The notes: generated by a model not told the origin, from the sequence alone. DNA of 64,000 nucleotides from Candidatus Pantoea floridensis (GCF_900215435.1 NZ_OCMY01000002.1:558001-622000), one strand, 5' to 3'; counted from the stretch's first letter, positions 1 through 9,106 are shown. Translations and numbers: made by a program.

Positions 1-1
1 T

Positions 2-127
2 CCGTTTATCTGGTTAATTCTGGTGATTTCGCGCGCGCCGCCGCTGCCTCACGTGGTTGCGCCGATCGTGCGTCGCTTCAGCACTATTCATCGCCCGCGC
101 GCACCTCCCGCACTTCTTCCCTGCTGA
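2..127 (+). CDS. C-terminal tail of an upstream gene, possibly DUF2946-like
   Basis: An open frame enters from the left edge and stops at a TGA at 125-127, giving about 41 residues. The sequence starts with a hydrophobic stretch (PFIWLILVI) followed by a Pro/Arg-rich tail containing RAPPLP and RAPPALLP. Short Pro/Ala-rich tails of this kind occur in DUF2946 proteins, which are often found next to PepSY proteins and copper-related TonB receptors. The assignment rests on the tail and the context only; the domain itself lies outside the window. The next gene starts 67 bp downstream on the same strand. Confidence 0.3.
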   Translation, partial: PFIWLILVISRAPPLPHVVAPIVRRFSTIHRPRAPPALLPC

Positions 128-193
128 TCTTATTCACTACGGTGCACGCTCTGTTTGTGCGTTGCGCTAACACCATTTCTTTTTGGAAGGAAG

Positions 194-1939
194 ATGGCTT
201 TGTCTGCTGCTCACTCTGCAGCACCGCGCGGCGCGGTGCTAAATTTGCTACGTCGCTTACATTTTTATATCGGCCTGTTTGTCGCCCCATTTATCTTTGT
301 GGCGGCACTCAGCGGGACACTTTATGTACTCACGCCTCAGCTGGAAAACCTGATTTATGCCGATGCGCTTACCGCTGAACCTCAGGGCAATGCACAGCCG
401 CTGTCAGCACAAATCAGCGCGGCACGCGCCTATGCGGGTGAAAACCAGCATATTTATGCGGTGCGCCCGGCTCCGGATGCCACGGATACCACCCGCGTGC
501 AATTCAGCGATCCCGCGCTCGGTGCCTCACAATCTCGCGCAATTTTTATCGATCCCTACAGCCTCAAGGTAAAGGGCGATATGCCGGTATACGGCACCAG
601 CGGCGTATTACCGCTGCGCACTACGCTTGACCTGCTGCACAGCAGCCTGCTGCTTGGCGATTTTGGTCGCAACTACAGCGAACTGGCGGCGTCCTGGTTA
701 TGGGTAGCCGCACTTGGTGGCGTGGTGCTATGGCTGGGAACACGTCCGAAACGTAAGCTGAAGCAGCCGCGCAAGGGCTTCGCGTTCAGTCGCCACTGGC
801 ACGTCACGCTCGGTTTGACGTTGGTGGTGGGTTTGGTGTTTTTCTCGGTCACCGGCCTGACGTGGTCGCAATGGGCGGGCGGTAATATCGACCGCATGCG
901 TACCGAACTGAACTGGTTAACACCGCAGGTGAACACCTCACTCAACAGTGAGGCACCAGCAGCTCCCGCCGATCCCCATGCCGACCACATGCCGGATATG
1001 GATATGTCGGACATGAGTATGCCGATGTCAGCGATGACCAAACCTGCGGCCGCAGCAGCAAAACCGATGCCGAATAATGCCGCCGACAGCGATTGGGATC
1101 GCGTGCTGAATGCAGCACGGCAGGATGGGCTGAGCGCATCGAAACTCGAACTGCGCCAGCCGAAAAGCGTGGATAAAGCCTGGGCGGTGACGGAAATAGA
1201 TCGCAGCTGGCCAACGCGGGTGGATGCTGTTTCAGTCAATCCACAGGATTTCAGCGTGGTGGATCACGTCTATTTTGACCGTTTCCCGCTGGTAGCAAAG
1301 TTAACGCGCTGGGGCGTGGATGCGCACATGGGCGTATTGTTCGGTTTGCCGAATCAGCTACTGCTGGCCTTCTTTGGCCTTGGTTTATGCAGCATGATTG
1401 GTTTCGGTTATCGCATGTGGTGGATCCGTCGCCCCAGGGATGTCGATGCCAGTCCGGCACAAACACTGACCGAAACCTGGGTGGCATTACCGCACTACGC
1501 CAAAGGAGCGTGGCTGATGCTGGCATTGGCTCTGGGCTATGCTCTGCCGCTGATGGGCGCGAGTTTGCTGGCATTTTTAGGGGTGGATATCCTGCGCTGG
1601 CGTAAGCAACAGCGAGCGCCATTGGATGAGGCGGCGCTACTGGCGTCGCAGCAATCGCCACTCGGCATTATTCGCGCGCGTTTTGCGGTGAAACGGAAAG
1701 AGATGCGTTACTTCCTGCGCGGTTTGTTTATCCTCGCGCTGATTGTCGGCACGGTAATGAGTAACGCGATTATCGGTGGCGTGATCGATCAATACGGCAT
1801 CCCATTCAGCCACTGGTCGCTAACCATGTATATCACGCAGGGCTTTATGATCGCGTTGTATACCACGGTGTTTACCGCATTAACCTCCATTCCGCTATGG
1901 TACTTCTTCCTCGGCGAAAAGGATGATTCGCGGGGATAA
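194..1939 (+). CDS. PepSY-associated membrane protein with Met/His-rich insert
   Basis: A 581-residue inner-membrane protein of the PepSY_TM family, whose members sit in iron or copper uptake loci and resemble periplasmic-facing ferric reductases. A first membrane helix (residues about 22-46) follows a short basic N-terminus. Further helices lie at about 165-183 and 204-225, and four more are in the C-terminal third. A periplasmic stretch at about 261-281 is packed with Met, His and Asp (HADHMPDMDMSDMSMPM), a pattern seen in copper or silver binding segments. The ATG at 194 is chosen over an in-frame start 39 bp upstream because GGAAGG lies just before it, although the spacing is short. Metal handling is inferred; the metal is not proven. 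Confidence 0.8.
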   Translation: MALSAAHSAAPRGAVLNLLRRLHFYIGLFVAPFIFVAALSGTLYVLTPQLENLIYADALTAEPQGNAQPLSAQISAARAYAGENQHIYAVRPAPDATDTTRVQFSDPALGASQSRAIFIDPYSLKVKGDMPVYGTSGVLPLRTTLDLLHSSLLLGDFGRNYSELAASWLWVAALGGVVLWLGTRPKRKLKQPRKGFAFSRHWHVTLGLTLVVGLVFFSVTGLTWSQWAGGNIDRMRTELNWLTPQVNTSLNSEAPAAPADPHADHMPDMDMSDMSMPMSAMTKPAAAAAKPMPNNAADSDWDRVLNAARQDGLSASKLELRQPKSVDKAWAVTEIDRSWPTRVDAVSVNPQDFSVVDHVYFDRFPLVAKLTRWGVDAHMGVLFGLPNQLLLAFFGLGLCSMIGFGYRMWWIRRPRDVDASPAQTLTETWVALPHYAKGAWLMLALALGYALPLMGASLLAFLGVDILRWRKQQRAPLDEAALLASQQSPLGIIRARFAVKRKEMRYFLRGLFILALIVGTVMSNAIIGGVIDQYGIPFSHWSLTMYITQGFMIALYTTVFTALTSIPLWYFFLGEKDDSRG

Positions 1940-1955
1940 CTGCAGTCTATGAAAC

Positions 1956-2006
1956 GGTGCGCATACATGCGCACCTAATATCACAGGGTCGGCATTGCTG
2001 CCGACC
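1956..2006. repeat. Two adjacent palindromic intergenic modules
   Basis: Two perfect hairpins lie between convergent genes. One at 1956-1975 has arms GGTGCGCAT/ATGCGCACC. One at 1987-2006 has arms GGTCGGCA/TGCCGACC. They belong to the same short palindrome family that forms the arrays at 6062-6496 and 57446-57668. Either could also stop transcription from both sides, but no T-run follows. Confidence 0.7.
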
Positions 2007-2019
2007 TGGTCATCCGAGT

Positions 2020-3036
2020 TTAGAAATCAGCTTTCAACACTACGCGGTAATTGGCTTTACCGGCGCGTACGTGCTCCAGCGCGTCGTTGATTTTCGACAT
2101 TGGGAACTCTTCAACATGCGGGGCGATATCCGCACGTGATGCCAGTTTCATCAGCGAGCGAAGCTGCCCAGGTGAACCGGTGGAGGAACCTGTCACCGCG
2201 CGATCGCCCATAATCAGGCTGAAAGCGGGTACTTCAAACGGTTTCATCACCGCTCCCACGGTATGGAATTTGCCGTGTGGTGCCAGCGCCTGGAAGTATG
2301 GCTGCCAATCAAGATCTACCGCTACGGTGCTGATAATCAGATCAAACTGTCCAGCTAGCGCGTTCAGCGCCTGGGGATCGCGGCTGTTTACCACGCGGTC
2401 GGCGCCCATCGCCTTAATCGACTCGGTTTTGCTGGCGTTGGAGCTAAAGGCCGTCACTTCGGCGCCCATTGCACGCAGCAGCTTAATCGCCATGTGGCCT
2501 AAACCACCGATACCAATGACACCCACGCGGCTGGTAGCAGTAACGTGATGCATCAGCAGAGGTTTAAACACCGTGATGCCGCCGCAGAGCAGCGGGCCCG
2601 CAGAGGTGAAATCCAACGCTTCCGGCAGCGGGATCACCCATTGCCAGTCAGCACGCAGATGGCTGGCGAAACCGCCTTTATTCATGATGGTTGGCACAGA
2701 ACCGTTTTCGCAGTTAACGTGCTCGCCATTAATGCAGGCATTACAGTGCTGACAGCTTTTTGCCGTCCAGCCAATCCCCACACGCTGGCCCACTTTCAAA
2801 CCTTTGTTTTGTGCCGCGTCGCCTAAGGCGCTAATGCGACCAATCACTTCATGGCCTGCAATCACAGGAAACGAAGAAATACCCCATTCATTATCGATCA
2901 TCGAAAGATCTGAGTGGCAAACGCCACAGTAATCGACCTCAACCTGCACTTCTTCCGCAGCCAGTGGACCGGCCTCATACTCGTAAGGCACCAGCGCCTC
3001 GCCGGCGTTTAAGGCGGCATAACTTTTGATTTTCAT
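2020..3036 (-). CDS. Zinc-dependent NAD(P) alcohol dehydrogenase, YahK/CAD-like
   Basis: A 338-residue medium-chain dehydrogenase that probably reduces aldehydes with NADPH in the cytoplasm. Catalytic zinc ligands are seen as C37 in YCGVCHSD and H62/E63 in GHE. The structural zinc is bound by C95, C98, C101 and C109. The Rossmann glycine motif GIGGLG lies at 175-180. The whole protein follows the E. coli YahK pattern closely ([13 protein letters not shown]-like segments), but it is about 10 residues shorter. It is a single gene, convergent with the PepSY gene and separated from it by two palindromes. The natural substrate cannot be read from the sequence. Confidence 0.88.
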   Translation of the reverse strand: MKIKSYAALNAGEALVPYEYEAGPLAAEEVQVEVDYCGVCHSDLSMIDNEWGISSFPVIAGHEVIGRISALGDAAQNKGLKVGQRVGIGWTAKSCQHCNACINGEHVNCENGSVPTIMNKGGFASHLRADWQWVIPLPEALDFTSAGPLLCGGITVFKPLLMHHVTATSRVGVIGIGGLGHMAIKLLRAMGAEVTAFSSNASKTESIKAMGADRVVNSRDPQALNALAGQFDLIISTVAVDLDWQPYFQALAPHGKFHTVGAVMKPFEVPAFSLIMGDRAVTGSSTGSPGQLRSLMKLASRADIAPHVEEFPMSKINDALEHVRAGKANYRVVLKADF

Positions 3037-3158
3037 TACTGTCCTCTGTATCAGCGTTTTTGACAGAGCAAGTCTAGCAGAGCGCTATTCACCGCTATGG
3101 CCATAATTCCGCCACTTAACCGCTTTACCGCGATGTCCGAGATGAAAAGCATTCAGGG

Positions 3159-3428
3159 TTAAAGCCGATCGTGATTAAGCGGCGTGCGGTACGCAACGCG
3201 CGCCTCTTCAATTAACTGGCTAGCGGTGACCGTGGGCGGCAATCGCATCAACACTTTGCTGGCTTGCCAGTAACACAGCACCATGGCTTCATCTGATTCG
3301 CTTTCCGCCATCTCCATGAGGCGACTGCGCAGGGTGGGCACGTCTATCGTTTGCTGCTCATCCATCATTTCAGTAATGGTTTCGATAAGTACCTGATGAA
3401 TAATTTTCCAGGAGATATTGGCAAACAC
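3159..3428 (-). CDS. Small protein of the YmgB/AriR-YcgZ connector type (tentative)
   Basis: An 89-residue acidic helical protein. The central 49 residues can be laid without gaps on E. coli AriR (YmgB): both start V-L, and hydrophobic positions recur at the same spacing. AriR-type proteins modulate biofilm and acid-resistance regulation through two-component connectors. The start is a GTG at 3426-3428 preceded by GAGG with 6-nt spacing; an ATG two bases earlier is in another frame. Family membership is from remembered similarity and is weak. Confidence 0.5.
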   Translation of the reverse strand: MFANISWKIIHQVLIETITEMMDEQQTIDVPTLRSRLMEMAESESDEAMVLCYWQASKVLMRLPPTVTASQLIEEARVAYRTPLNHDRL

Positions 3429-3706
3429 ATTGAACCTCGATGCTTAACGTTCGGCTCCAGGCAAATGAATCAAAAATGCCGCGGATGCGGCAGGCTTATA
3501 AGCGTGAAACAGGATTAACTATAGCCGCTTATTTTCTGAGCAACCCCGCTGGAGCCTCTACTTTCTTGTAGCTTGCGGATCTATAAAACGATTTTTTTTG
3601 CTTCGTTCGAATGGCCTTGTAACAAAAAAGCACAAGCTGGCGCTGGCTGTCCGCGCAGTGCTTTGCCAAAGTAAGGCCACGTCTAGTCACATAACAGGGA
3701 ATTACG

Positions 3707-4267
3707 ATGAGCCAATCCACTGCATTACATGCCGATCCGTTGGTTTGGGGCCACGGTCCAAAGGTGTTTGAAGCGTTTCTGGAACCCACCTGCCCGTTTT
3801 CCGTGCGCGCGTTTAATAAGTTTGATGCGCTGCTGCGGCTGGTGGGTGAAGATAAAATGACGTTAAAGATCCGTTTGCAGTCGCAGCCGTGGCATATGTA
3901 TTCCGGTGTAATAGTGCGTTATATCCTGGCTGCCTCGACCTTACCGGAAGGTAAAGCAGCTGCAAAAAAAGTGCTGCAGGCAGTCGCCGATCATCGTGAA
4001 GAGTTTGAGTTTACCGATCACAGCCATGGCCCAAATATGGACGCCACGCCAAACCAGATTCTCGATCGCCTGGAGCAGTACAGCGGTGTGAATGCACGCG
4101 AACCTTTCCTGCGTGCCGAGCTGCAAAACGAGATCAAATGGCACAGTAAATATTCGCGTCAGAACGGCATTCACGTATCGCCTACCTTTATCACCAACGG
4201 TTTAGTTCAGTTGGATATCGGCAGCGGCGATGACATCGAATCCTGGGCCAAACGTATCCTCGCCTGA
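3707..4267 (+). CDS. Thioredoxin-fold (DsbA-like) protein
   Basis: A 186-residue cytoplasmic protein without a signal peptide. The N-terminal part holds FLEPTCPFS, the position of a CxxC redox motif, but the second cysteine is replaced by serine. Near the C-terminus, HVSPTF supplies the cis-proline loop typical of DsbA and thioredoxin folds. With one cysteine it could act as a monothiol or glutathione-linked oxidoreductase rather than a disulfide donor. GGGAA lies upstream of the ATG. It is a single gene, followed by a weak hairpin. The substrate is unknown. Confidence 0.7.
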   Translation: MSQSTALHADPLVWGHGPKVFEAFLEPTCPFSVRAFNKFDALLRLVGEDKMTLKIRLQSQPWHMYSGVIVRYILAASTLPEGKAAAKKVLQAVADHREEFEFTDHSHGPNMDATPNQILDRLEQYSGVNAREPFLRAELQNEIKWHSKYSRQNGIHVSPTFITNGLVQLDIGSGDDIESWAKRILA

Positions 4268-4274
4268 CTCCTGT

Positions 4275-4297
4275 GGCCTGCGACGGCAGGCCTTTAG
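4275..4297 (+). terminator. Hairpin after the thioredoxin-fold gene
   Basis: GGCCTGC (4275-4281) pairs with GCAGGCC (4286-4292) and is followed by TTTAGTAT. The short T-run makes it a modest intrinsic terminator. Confidence 0.45.
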
Positions 4298-4382
4298 TAT
4301 GATTTCGCAATAGATTTTCCCTTGCACTGCGAAGGCGATTTCCGATAATCGCTATCTACCTAATTATATAGCGAGAAAGGGA

Positions 4383-5306
4383 ATGCGATTCACACACCTC
4401 ACCGCGCTGCTGCTCACCGCTGGCGCGGGCTTGAGTTTGCATGCTCAAGCCAATACCGATATTCGCGTCACTTATGCCGGCTCCATGGGCAAAGTCATGG
4501 ATCAAGCTTTAGGTCCAGCCTTTGCTAAAGAGAGCGGTGGCAAGTACGAAGGCCAGGGACAGGGCGCATATGGTATGGCGCGCTTGCTGGCGAGCAAAAA
4601 AATTACCGCCGATGTATTCGTATCCATCACGCCCGGCCCAATGCAGATCCTGAAAGATGCCGGCTTAATTGACGATGCGGTTCCCGTTGCGAGCACCAGT
4701 ATGGTGGTGGCGTACAGTCCGAAAGGTCAATATGCGCAGCAGTTTGCTCAGGCAAAAGGTAGCGATGCCAGCTGGCTGAAAGTGCTGGCAACACCGGGTA
4801 TCAAGTTTGGTCGCACCGATCCGATCAACGATCCTAAAGGTCAGAACATCATCTTCACCCTGCTGCTGGCGGAGAAGTATTACCAGCAGCCAGGCATCGC
4901 CGATAAAATTATGGGCGGCTATCAAAACCCGGCGCAAACCCATCTCGAAGGCGGCCTGTTGACGCGTCTGGAAAGCGGTCAGGTTGATGCCGCAGCCGGT
5001 TATGAGAGCGAAGTGATCTCCGCGCATCTGCCTTATGTGGCGCTGCCCGACGAGATAAATCTGAGTAATCCCGCGATGGCGAAACAGTGGTATGACACGG
5101 TGAGCTTTAGCGTGAAAGACAGCGAGGGCAAAGACAAAGCGTTGCATACGCAGCCGCTGGTCTACTATGCGGCCGTGTTGAAAAATGCCCCACACGGCAG
5201 TGCGGCCGGCAAAGCCTTTGTTGATTTCATGCTTAGCCCGTCAGGCCAGGCGTTATTTAAACAGAATGGGTACGCCGTACCAAAAGGCGGTTCAATTTAC
5301 CCGTAA
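4383..5306 (+). CDS. Periplasmic oxyanion-type (molybdate/tungstate/sulfate) binding protein
   Basis: A 307-residue binding protein with a signal peptide ending near residue 23 (LHAQA-NTD). It has the ModA/WtpA-like pattern: an N-terminal TYAGSMGKVM loop, then ITADVFVSITP, then TRTDP-type and SGQVDAAAGYESE segments. These families bind tetrahedral oxyanions. The TAA stop overlaps the permease ATG by one base (5306), so the two are co-transcribed and translationally coupled. The ligand is inferred at family level only. Confidence 0.75.
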   Translation: MRFTHLTALLLTAGAGLSLHAQANTDIRVTYAGSMGKVMDQALGPAFAKESGGKYEGQGQGAYGMARLLASKKITADVFVSITPGPMQILKDAGLIDDAVPVASTSMVVAYSPKGQYAQQFAQAKGSDASWLKVLATPGIKFGRTDPINDPKGQNIIFTLLLAEKYYQQPGIADKIMGGYQNPAQTHLEGGLLTRLESGQVDAAAGYESEVISAHLPYVALPDEINLSNPAMAKQWYDTVSFSVKDSEGKDKALHTQPLVYYAAVLKNAPHGSAAGKAFVDFMLSPSGQALFKQNGYAVPKGGSIYP

Positions 5307-6061
5307 TGAAAATCCGTCACGCTACCGCGCTGTGGCTGTCTCTGCCGGCACTGCTGTTGCTGGCGGTGCCGTTTCTCACGCTGATTGGCGTCACCCACTG
5401 GCAGCACCTGCAACTCGCGTGGGGTGATGGCAGTGCGATTGTGACCTCGCTAGGTTTAGGAGCCATCGCGCTGCTGCTGATTTTTATCAGTGGCTTGCCG
5501 GTGGCATGGTGGCTGTCGCAGGCCCGGGGACTGGCACGGTTGATGGTTGAACTGCTGGTGATGATTCCGCTTCTGACGCCGCCGCTGGCGATGGGGATTT
5601 TATTGGTCAGCGCCTACGGGCCTTACAGCGTGCCAGGCGAGTTGCTGAGCAAGTTTGGCTGGACGCTGGTCAACAATCCTGCCGCCTTTGTTCTCGCGCA
5701 GTGGTATGGCGCACTCCCCTATTTCATTACCAGCGCTCGCTCGGCATTTGCCGGCGTGCCGATGGATATTCTGGAGGCGGGCCGCACGCTAGGTGCTTCA
5801 CCGTGGCAACGTTTCTGGCGCTTGTCGATACCGCTCGCCGCGCCGGGATTGGCCTCAGCCAGCGCGCTGGCGTGGGCACGCGCCATGGGTGAGTTTGGCA
5901 TTGTGATGATCTTTGCCTATTTCCCTCAGGGGATGCCGGTGCAGCTCTATAATAATCTGCAAAACAACGGGATTGATGCGGTGTATGTGCTGCTGTGGCT
6001 GTTGCTGCTGTTTACCTTGCCAGTGCCGCTAATCAGCTTTGCGCTGTCACGCCGCGTATAA
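5306..6061 (+). CDS. ABC transporter permease, ModB/CysT-like
   Basis: A 251-residue inner-membrane permease with about six hydrophobic helices. The EAGRTLGASPWQRFWRLSIP segment in the middle is the EAA loop that contacts the ATPase. It is translationally coupled to the preceding binding protein. No ATP-binding gene follows; a 104-bp tandem repeat array begins directly after the stop codon. The importer must therefore borrow an ATPase from elsewhere, or the third gene was lost. Confidence 0.85.
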   Translation: MKIRHATALWLSLPALLLLAVPFLTLIGVTHWQHLQLAWGDGSAIVTSLGLGAIALLLIFISGLPVAWWLSQARGLARLMVELLVMIPLLTPPLAMGILLVSAYGPYSVPGELLSKFGWTLVNNPAAFVLAQWYGALPYFITSARSAFAGVPMDILEAGRTLGASPWQRFWRLSIPLAAPGLASASALAWARAMGEFGIVMIFAYFPQGMPVQLYNNLQNNGIDAVYVLLWLLLLFTLPVPLISFALSRRV

Positions 6062-6496
6062 GGTCGCCACTGATGGCGTAATGCCGATCGGTTAAGCCAC
6101 GGTTGTGCTTCAGCTCGGTGCGCATTAATGCGCACCCTACTGAATTCCAATGCGTAGATTGTAGGGTCGCCATTGATGGCGTAATGCCGATCGGTTAAGC
6201 CACGGTTTGTGCTTCTGCTCGGTGCGCATTAATGCGCACCCTACTGTATTCCAGTGCGTAGATTGTAGGGTCGCCATTGATGGCGTAACGCCGATCGGTT
6301 AAGCCACGGTTTGTGCTTCTGCTCGGTGCGCATTAATGCGCGCCCTACTGAATTCCAATGCGTAGATTGTAGGGCCGCCATTGATGGCGTAACGCCGATC
6401 GGTTAAGCCACGGTTTGTGCTTCTGCTCGGTGCGCATTAATGCGCACCCTACTGTATTCCAGTGTGTAGATTGTAGGGTCGCCATTGATGGCGACC
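6062..6496. repeat. Tandem array of a 104-bp palindromic unit
   Basis: GGTCGCC-type unit starts lie at 6062, 6165, 6269, 6373 and 6477, so the period is 103-104 bp with four full units and a partial fifth. Each unit holds a GGTCGCCAT/ATGGCG hairpin, a link containing GCCGATCGGTTAAGCCACGG, and a GGTGCGCAT-TA-ATGCGCACC hairpin ending in CCCTAC. Units differ by only a few point changes, which indicates recent amplification. The final partial unit closes with a complete GGTCGCCAT/ATGGCGACC palindrome. Confidence 0.92.
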
Positions 6497-6505
6497 TGGT
6501 GCCGA

Positions 6506-6979
6506 TTACTGAATCGCTTTCAACGCATCCATCGCACAGGCTTCATCCAGATTTCCGCCCGGCGCGCCGCCGATGCCAATTGCACCAATCACCTGTTCAC
6601 CGCTTTTCACCGGCACGCCGCCTGCCAATAGCAGGAAGCCAGGAACGTCACGCATATTCTGCGCGCCCGCATTGCTCTGCGCGGTTTCCATCACTTTCCC
6701 GCTGAGGTTTTTGGTGCTCAGCGCGGTATACGCTTTCATCTGGCTGGCTTCGATGGTGTGCGGACCGGCGTTATCCATGCGCTGTACGGCTTTAACCAGC
6801 CCGGCGCGATCCACCACGGTGACGGTAACGTTATAGTTTTTCGCCGCACACGACTGAATTGCTGCGCTAGCGATCTTCTGCGCATCCGCCAGTGAAAGGT
6901 TGGATTCGGTTAATGCAGCGTGACTGCCGAAAGAAACAACGGCCGCCACAGCGGCGATGAGAGAAAGGCGCATGTTCAT
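6506..6979 (-). CDS. Exported GlcG/HbpS-family heme-binding-like protein
   Basis: A 157-residue protein with a signal peptide cleaved near SHAALTE (about residue 21). The rest is a GlcG/HbpS (DUF336) domain: LADAQKIASAAI near the start, VVDRAGLVKAVQRMD in the centre, and GFLLLAGGVPV and GAIGIGGAPGG near the end. Members bind heme or small organic acids, and exported forms act in the periplasm. It is a single gene whose 3' end abuts the 104-bp repeat array. The ligand is unknown. Confidence 0.8.
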   Translation of the reverse strand: MNMRLSLIAAVAAVVSFGSHAALTESNLSLADAQKIASAAIQSCAAKNYNVTVTVVDRAGLVKAVQRMDNAGPHTIEASQMKAYTALSTKNLSGKVMETAQSNAGAQNMRDVPGFLLLAGGVPVKSGEQVIGAIGIGGAPGGNLDEACAMDALKAIQ

Positions 6980-7065
6980 GTGTCACTCCTGTTTAATAGT
7001 GAGTGACACTGTAATCCGCAGGCAGGAAAAGAAATATTCGGGCGATTACGCGTTCGGCCAGGTAG

Positions 7066-7677
7066 TTATACCTGGTTCAACTGCTGCCAGGCGTGAATCA
7101 GTTGCGCGAGATTATTGAGCTCCAGCTTAGCAAACACTGCGGCACGGTGCGCCTCAACGGTACGCGGCGACAGCGATAAATCGCGCGCGATCGCTTTGCT
7201 GGTGTGACCGGCAATCATCAGCTGCATGACTTCACTTTCACGTGCGGAAAGCAAGGCAAAGCGCGCCTGCAGCCCCTGCTGCGACTGCCAGCGATCGGCA
7301 CGCTGCTGGCTTTCATTCATCGCCTGATGAAGCGTTTCCAGTAACGGTTCGATGTCCAGCGGTTTGGTATAAAACTCAAACGCTCCCTGGCGAAACGCGC
7401 GGCGACAGGCATCGATTGTCCCGTGGCCTGTCATAATAATCACAGGCAACAGCGGGTGGCGATCGCCCTGCTCCGCCAGCCAACTCAGTCCGCTAATCCC
7501 CGGCATCCGCACGTCCAACAGCAAACAACCGCGCAGCGGCTCACGCGATTGTGTGGCTGCTTCAAACGCGGCTAGGTCGGCAAAATCTTCCACCTCATAA
7601 TCCAGCGCTTTCAGCAGAAAACCGAGCGATTCACGCACGGATAAATCATCATCCACTAACCAAACCTTCGCGCTCAT
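7066..7677 (-). CDS. FixJ/TtrR-type response regulator
   Basis: A 203-residue two-component response regulator. The receiver domain has acidic D9/D10, phospho-acceptor D55 in LLLDVRMPG, a switch threonine in IIMTGHG, and a lysine in YTKPL. A LuxR-type helix-turn-helix (SPRTVEAHRAAVFAKL) fills the C-terminus. It lies 4 bp downstream of the cognate sensor kinase stop, so both are made from one transcript. The targets are not identifiable; the secreted GlcG-like gene downstream in the same direction is a possible one. Confidence 0.9.
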   Translation of the reverse strand: MSAKVWLVDDDLSVRESLGFLLKALDYEVEDFADLAAFEAATQSREPLRGCLLLDVRMPGISGLSWLAEQGDRHPLLPVIIMTGHGTIDACRRAFRQGAFEFYTKPLDIEPLLETLHQAMNESQQRADRWQSQQGLQARFALLSARESEVMQLMIAGHTSKAIARDLSLSPRTVEAHRAAVFAKLELNNLAQLIHAWQQLNQV

Positions 7678-7681
7678 TCCG

Positions 7682-9013
7682 TTACTCCGCCAGTTGGAAA
7701 ATTAAGGTTATTTCCGCGCCGCCCTCAGCGCGATTCGCCAGCCTGAGCTGACCATTCATGCGTAACATCAGGCTCTCTACCAGCGTCATGCCTAATCCCA
7801 TGCTATTGGCGCGTGAGCTGTAAAACGGCATGCAGGCCTGCGCCAATCCTTCCGCAGAAAAACCTGGGCCGTTATCGCTGATGGTGATCTTGATGCCGTG
7901 CGGAGCATGCTCCGAAACAATTTTTACCCCTGCATCAGCGCGGCCTTGCTGCATATGTATCGCGTTCTGAAGCACATTGTGGAATACCTGTTCCAGCCAT
8001 TGAGGATCGCTCATTACCTGCACCTGATGGTGCTGGAATTGCTGATGCAGCGCGACATTGCCCTCTTCCAGTTCTTGTTGCAGCAATAGCGTCACCCGGC
8101 GCCATACCGCTTCCGGGTTGACGGCACTCATCGTCACCGGACGTTCACTGACAATATCGCGAAAGCGCTGTAGCAAGCCGGCGAGACGCTCGGTTTGCAG
8201 GCTCATGGCGTTAAGCGCTTGCGGAAGATTCTCGTATTTGCCCTGCTTTAACAGCAGCTGACTGCTGTGCAGCCAGGTGTTAATCGCGGTCAGCGGCTGG
8301 TTGATTTCATGAATAATTCCCGCGGTAAATTCTCCCAGCGCTTCGCGACGTGAACGTTGAAAATATTCAGCGCGCAGGCGCATCGCCACATGCTGGCGCC
8401 AGTGTCGCAGCAGCCATCCGCCCAGTGCACCGATCGCCAGCCACACCAGCAGCGCCAGCACAAAAGGCAGCAGGTGCAAAGCTCGCCAGTCAGGATTCGC
8501 ACTCCCTTTCAGTAAGAAAGGTTGATAGTGATTGATAAACGGCCGCTGCCACTGCCAGCGGGCAGTCTCAGAATAGGCCGCCGCCTGAATGGCGGGCTGC
8601 GCATGGATATGGAACGCAAGCGCGAGCGCGACATCCGGCGTTTGCAAGGCAAAATGCAAATCCACCAGCATGCGGATCTGCCGATAAGGATTGTAAAGCC
8701 AGTAGCGTCCGCCGCTCACCTCTTCAAAGCGCGGCGCGGTAAGCGGACGATTAACGGTATGCTCCAGCAGAACAATCTGCGGGAATTTTGTTTGCAGATC
8801 GGCAAGCTTTTCATCGCCAGTGAGCAGCGGCAACAGCGTTTCGTTCTGCGTTTGATAGGCAGCCAGGCGATTAAACTGCTGATGAAAATGCGCTTCCGCC
8901 GCTCGCTGCTGCTGCAAAATTTGATCGGCAAACAGCGCTATCAAGGTGATCAGCACAAGCAGGAGCCAGGCCAGCCAATACCTTTTCATCCATGGGCGGT
9001 AAGTGTGAGGCAT
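7682..9013 (-). CDS. Membrane sensor histidine kinase
   Basis: A 443-residue sensor with membrane helices at about 11-29 and 180-203 enclosing a periplasmic domain of about 150 residues that I do not recognise. The H-box is GIIHEINQPLTAI with H235. An N-box (HNVLQNAIHM), DNGPGF and GLGM complete the ATPase domain. The HEINQPL signature is typical of DctB/FixL/TtrS kinases that pair with FixJ-type regulators, as here. An internal ATG at residue 9 is a possible alternative start. The signal is unknown. Confidence 0.88.
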   Translation of the reverse strand: MPHTYRPWMKRYWLAWLLLVLITLIALFADQILQQQRAAEAHFHQQFNRLAAYQTQNETLLPLLTGDEKLADLQTKFPQIVLLEHTVNRPLTAPRFEEVSGGRYWLYNPYRQIRMLVDLHFALQTPDVALALAFHIHAQPAIQAAAYSETARWQWQRPFINHYQPFLLKGSANPDWRALHLLPFVLALLVWLAIGALGGWLLRHWRQHVAMRLRAEYFQRSRREALGEFTAGIIHEINQPLTAINTWLHSSQLLLKQGKYENLPQALNAMSLQTERLAGLLQRFRDIVSERPVTMSAVNPEAVWRRVTLLLQQELEEGNVALHQQFQHHQVQVMSDPQWLEQVFHNVLQNAIHMQQGRADAGVKIVSEHAPHGIKITISDNGPGFSAEGLAQACMPFYSSRANSMGLGMTLVESLMLRMNGQLRLANRAEGGAEITLIFQLAE

Positions 9014-9033
9014 AATTTTCCGTCGCTCGACAA

Positions 9034-9070
9034 TGAAAAAACCCTCCGTTGAGAGGAGGGCGATTTTTCC
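9034..9070 (-). terminator. Bidirectional intrinsic terminator
   Basis: CCCTCC (9042-9047) pairs with GGAGGG (9055-9060), flanked by A-run and T-run sequences on both sides. It ends the amino-acid ABC operon on the minus strand, so the two-component genes beyond it need their own promoter. Confidence 0.8.
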
Positions 9071-9106
9071 ACACTTTGCTTGGGAAAACCATTAGCACTA
9101 TTCTGG

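Noticed and set aside
673..1239. Long minus-strand open frame opposite the PepSY gene
   Set aside because: It lies wholly inside a well-supported gene and has no ribosome site or family motif.
3529..3789. 86-residue minus-strand frame
   Set aside because: Overlaps the promoter and start of the thioredoxin-fold gene and has no recognisable features.
6062..6496. Array read as a CRISPR
   Set aside because: The whole 104-bp unit repeats tandemly; there are no unique spacers and no cas genes.
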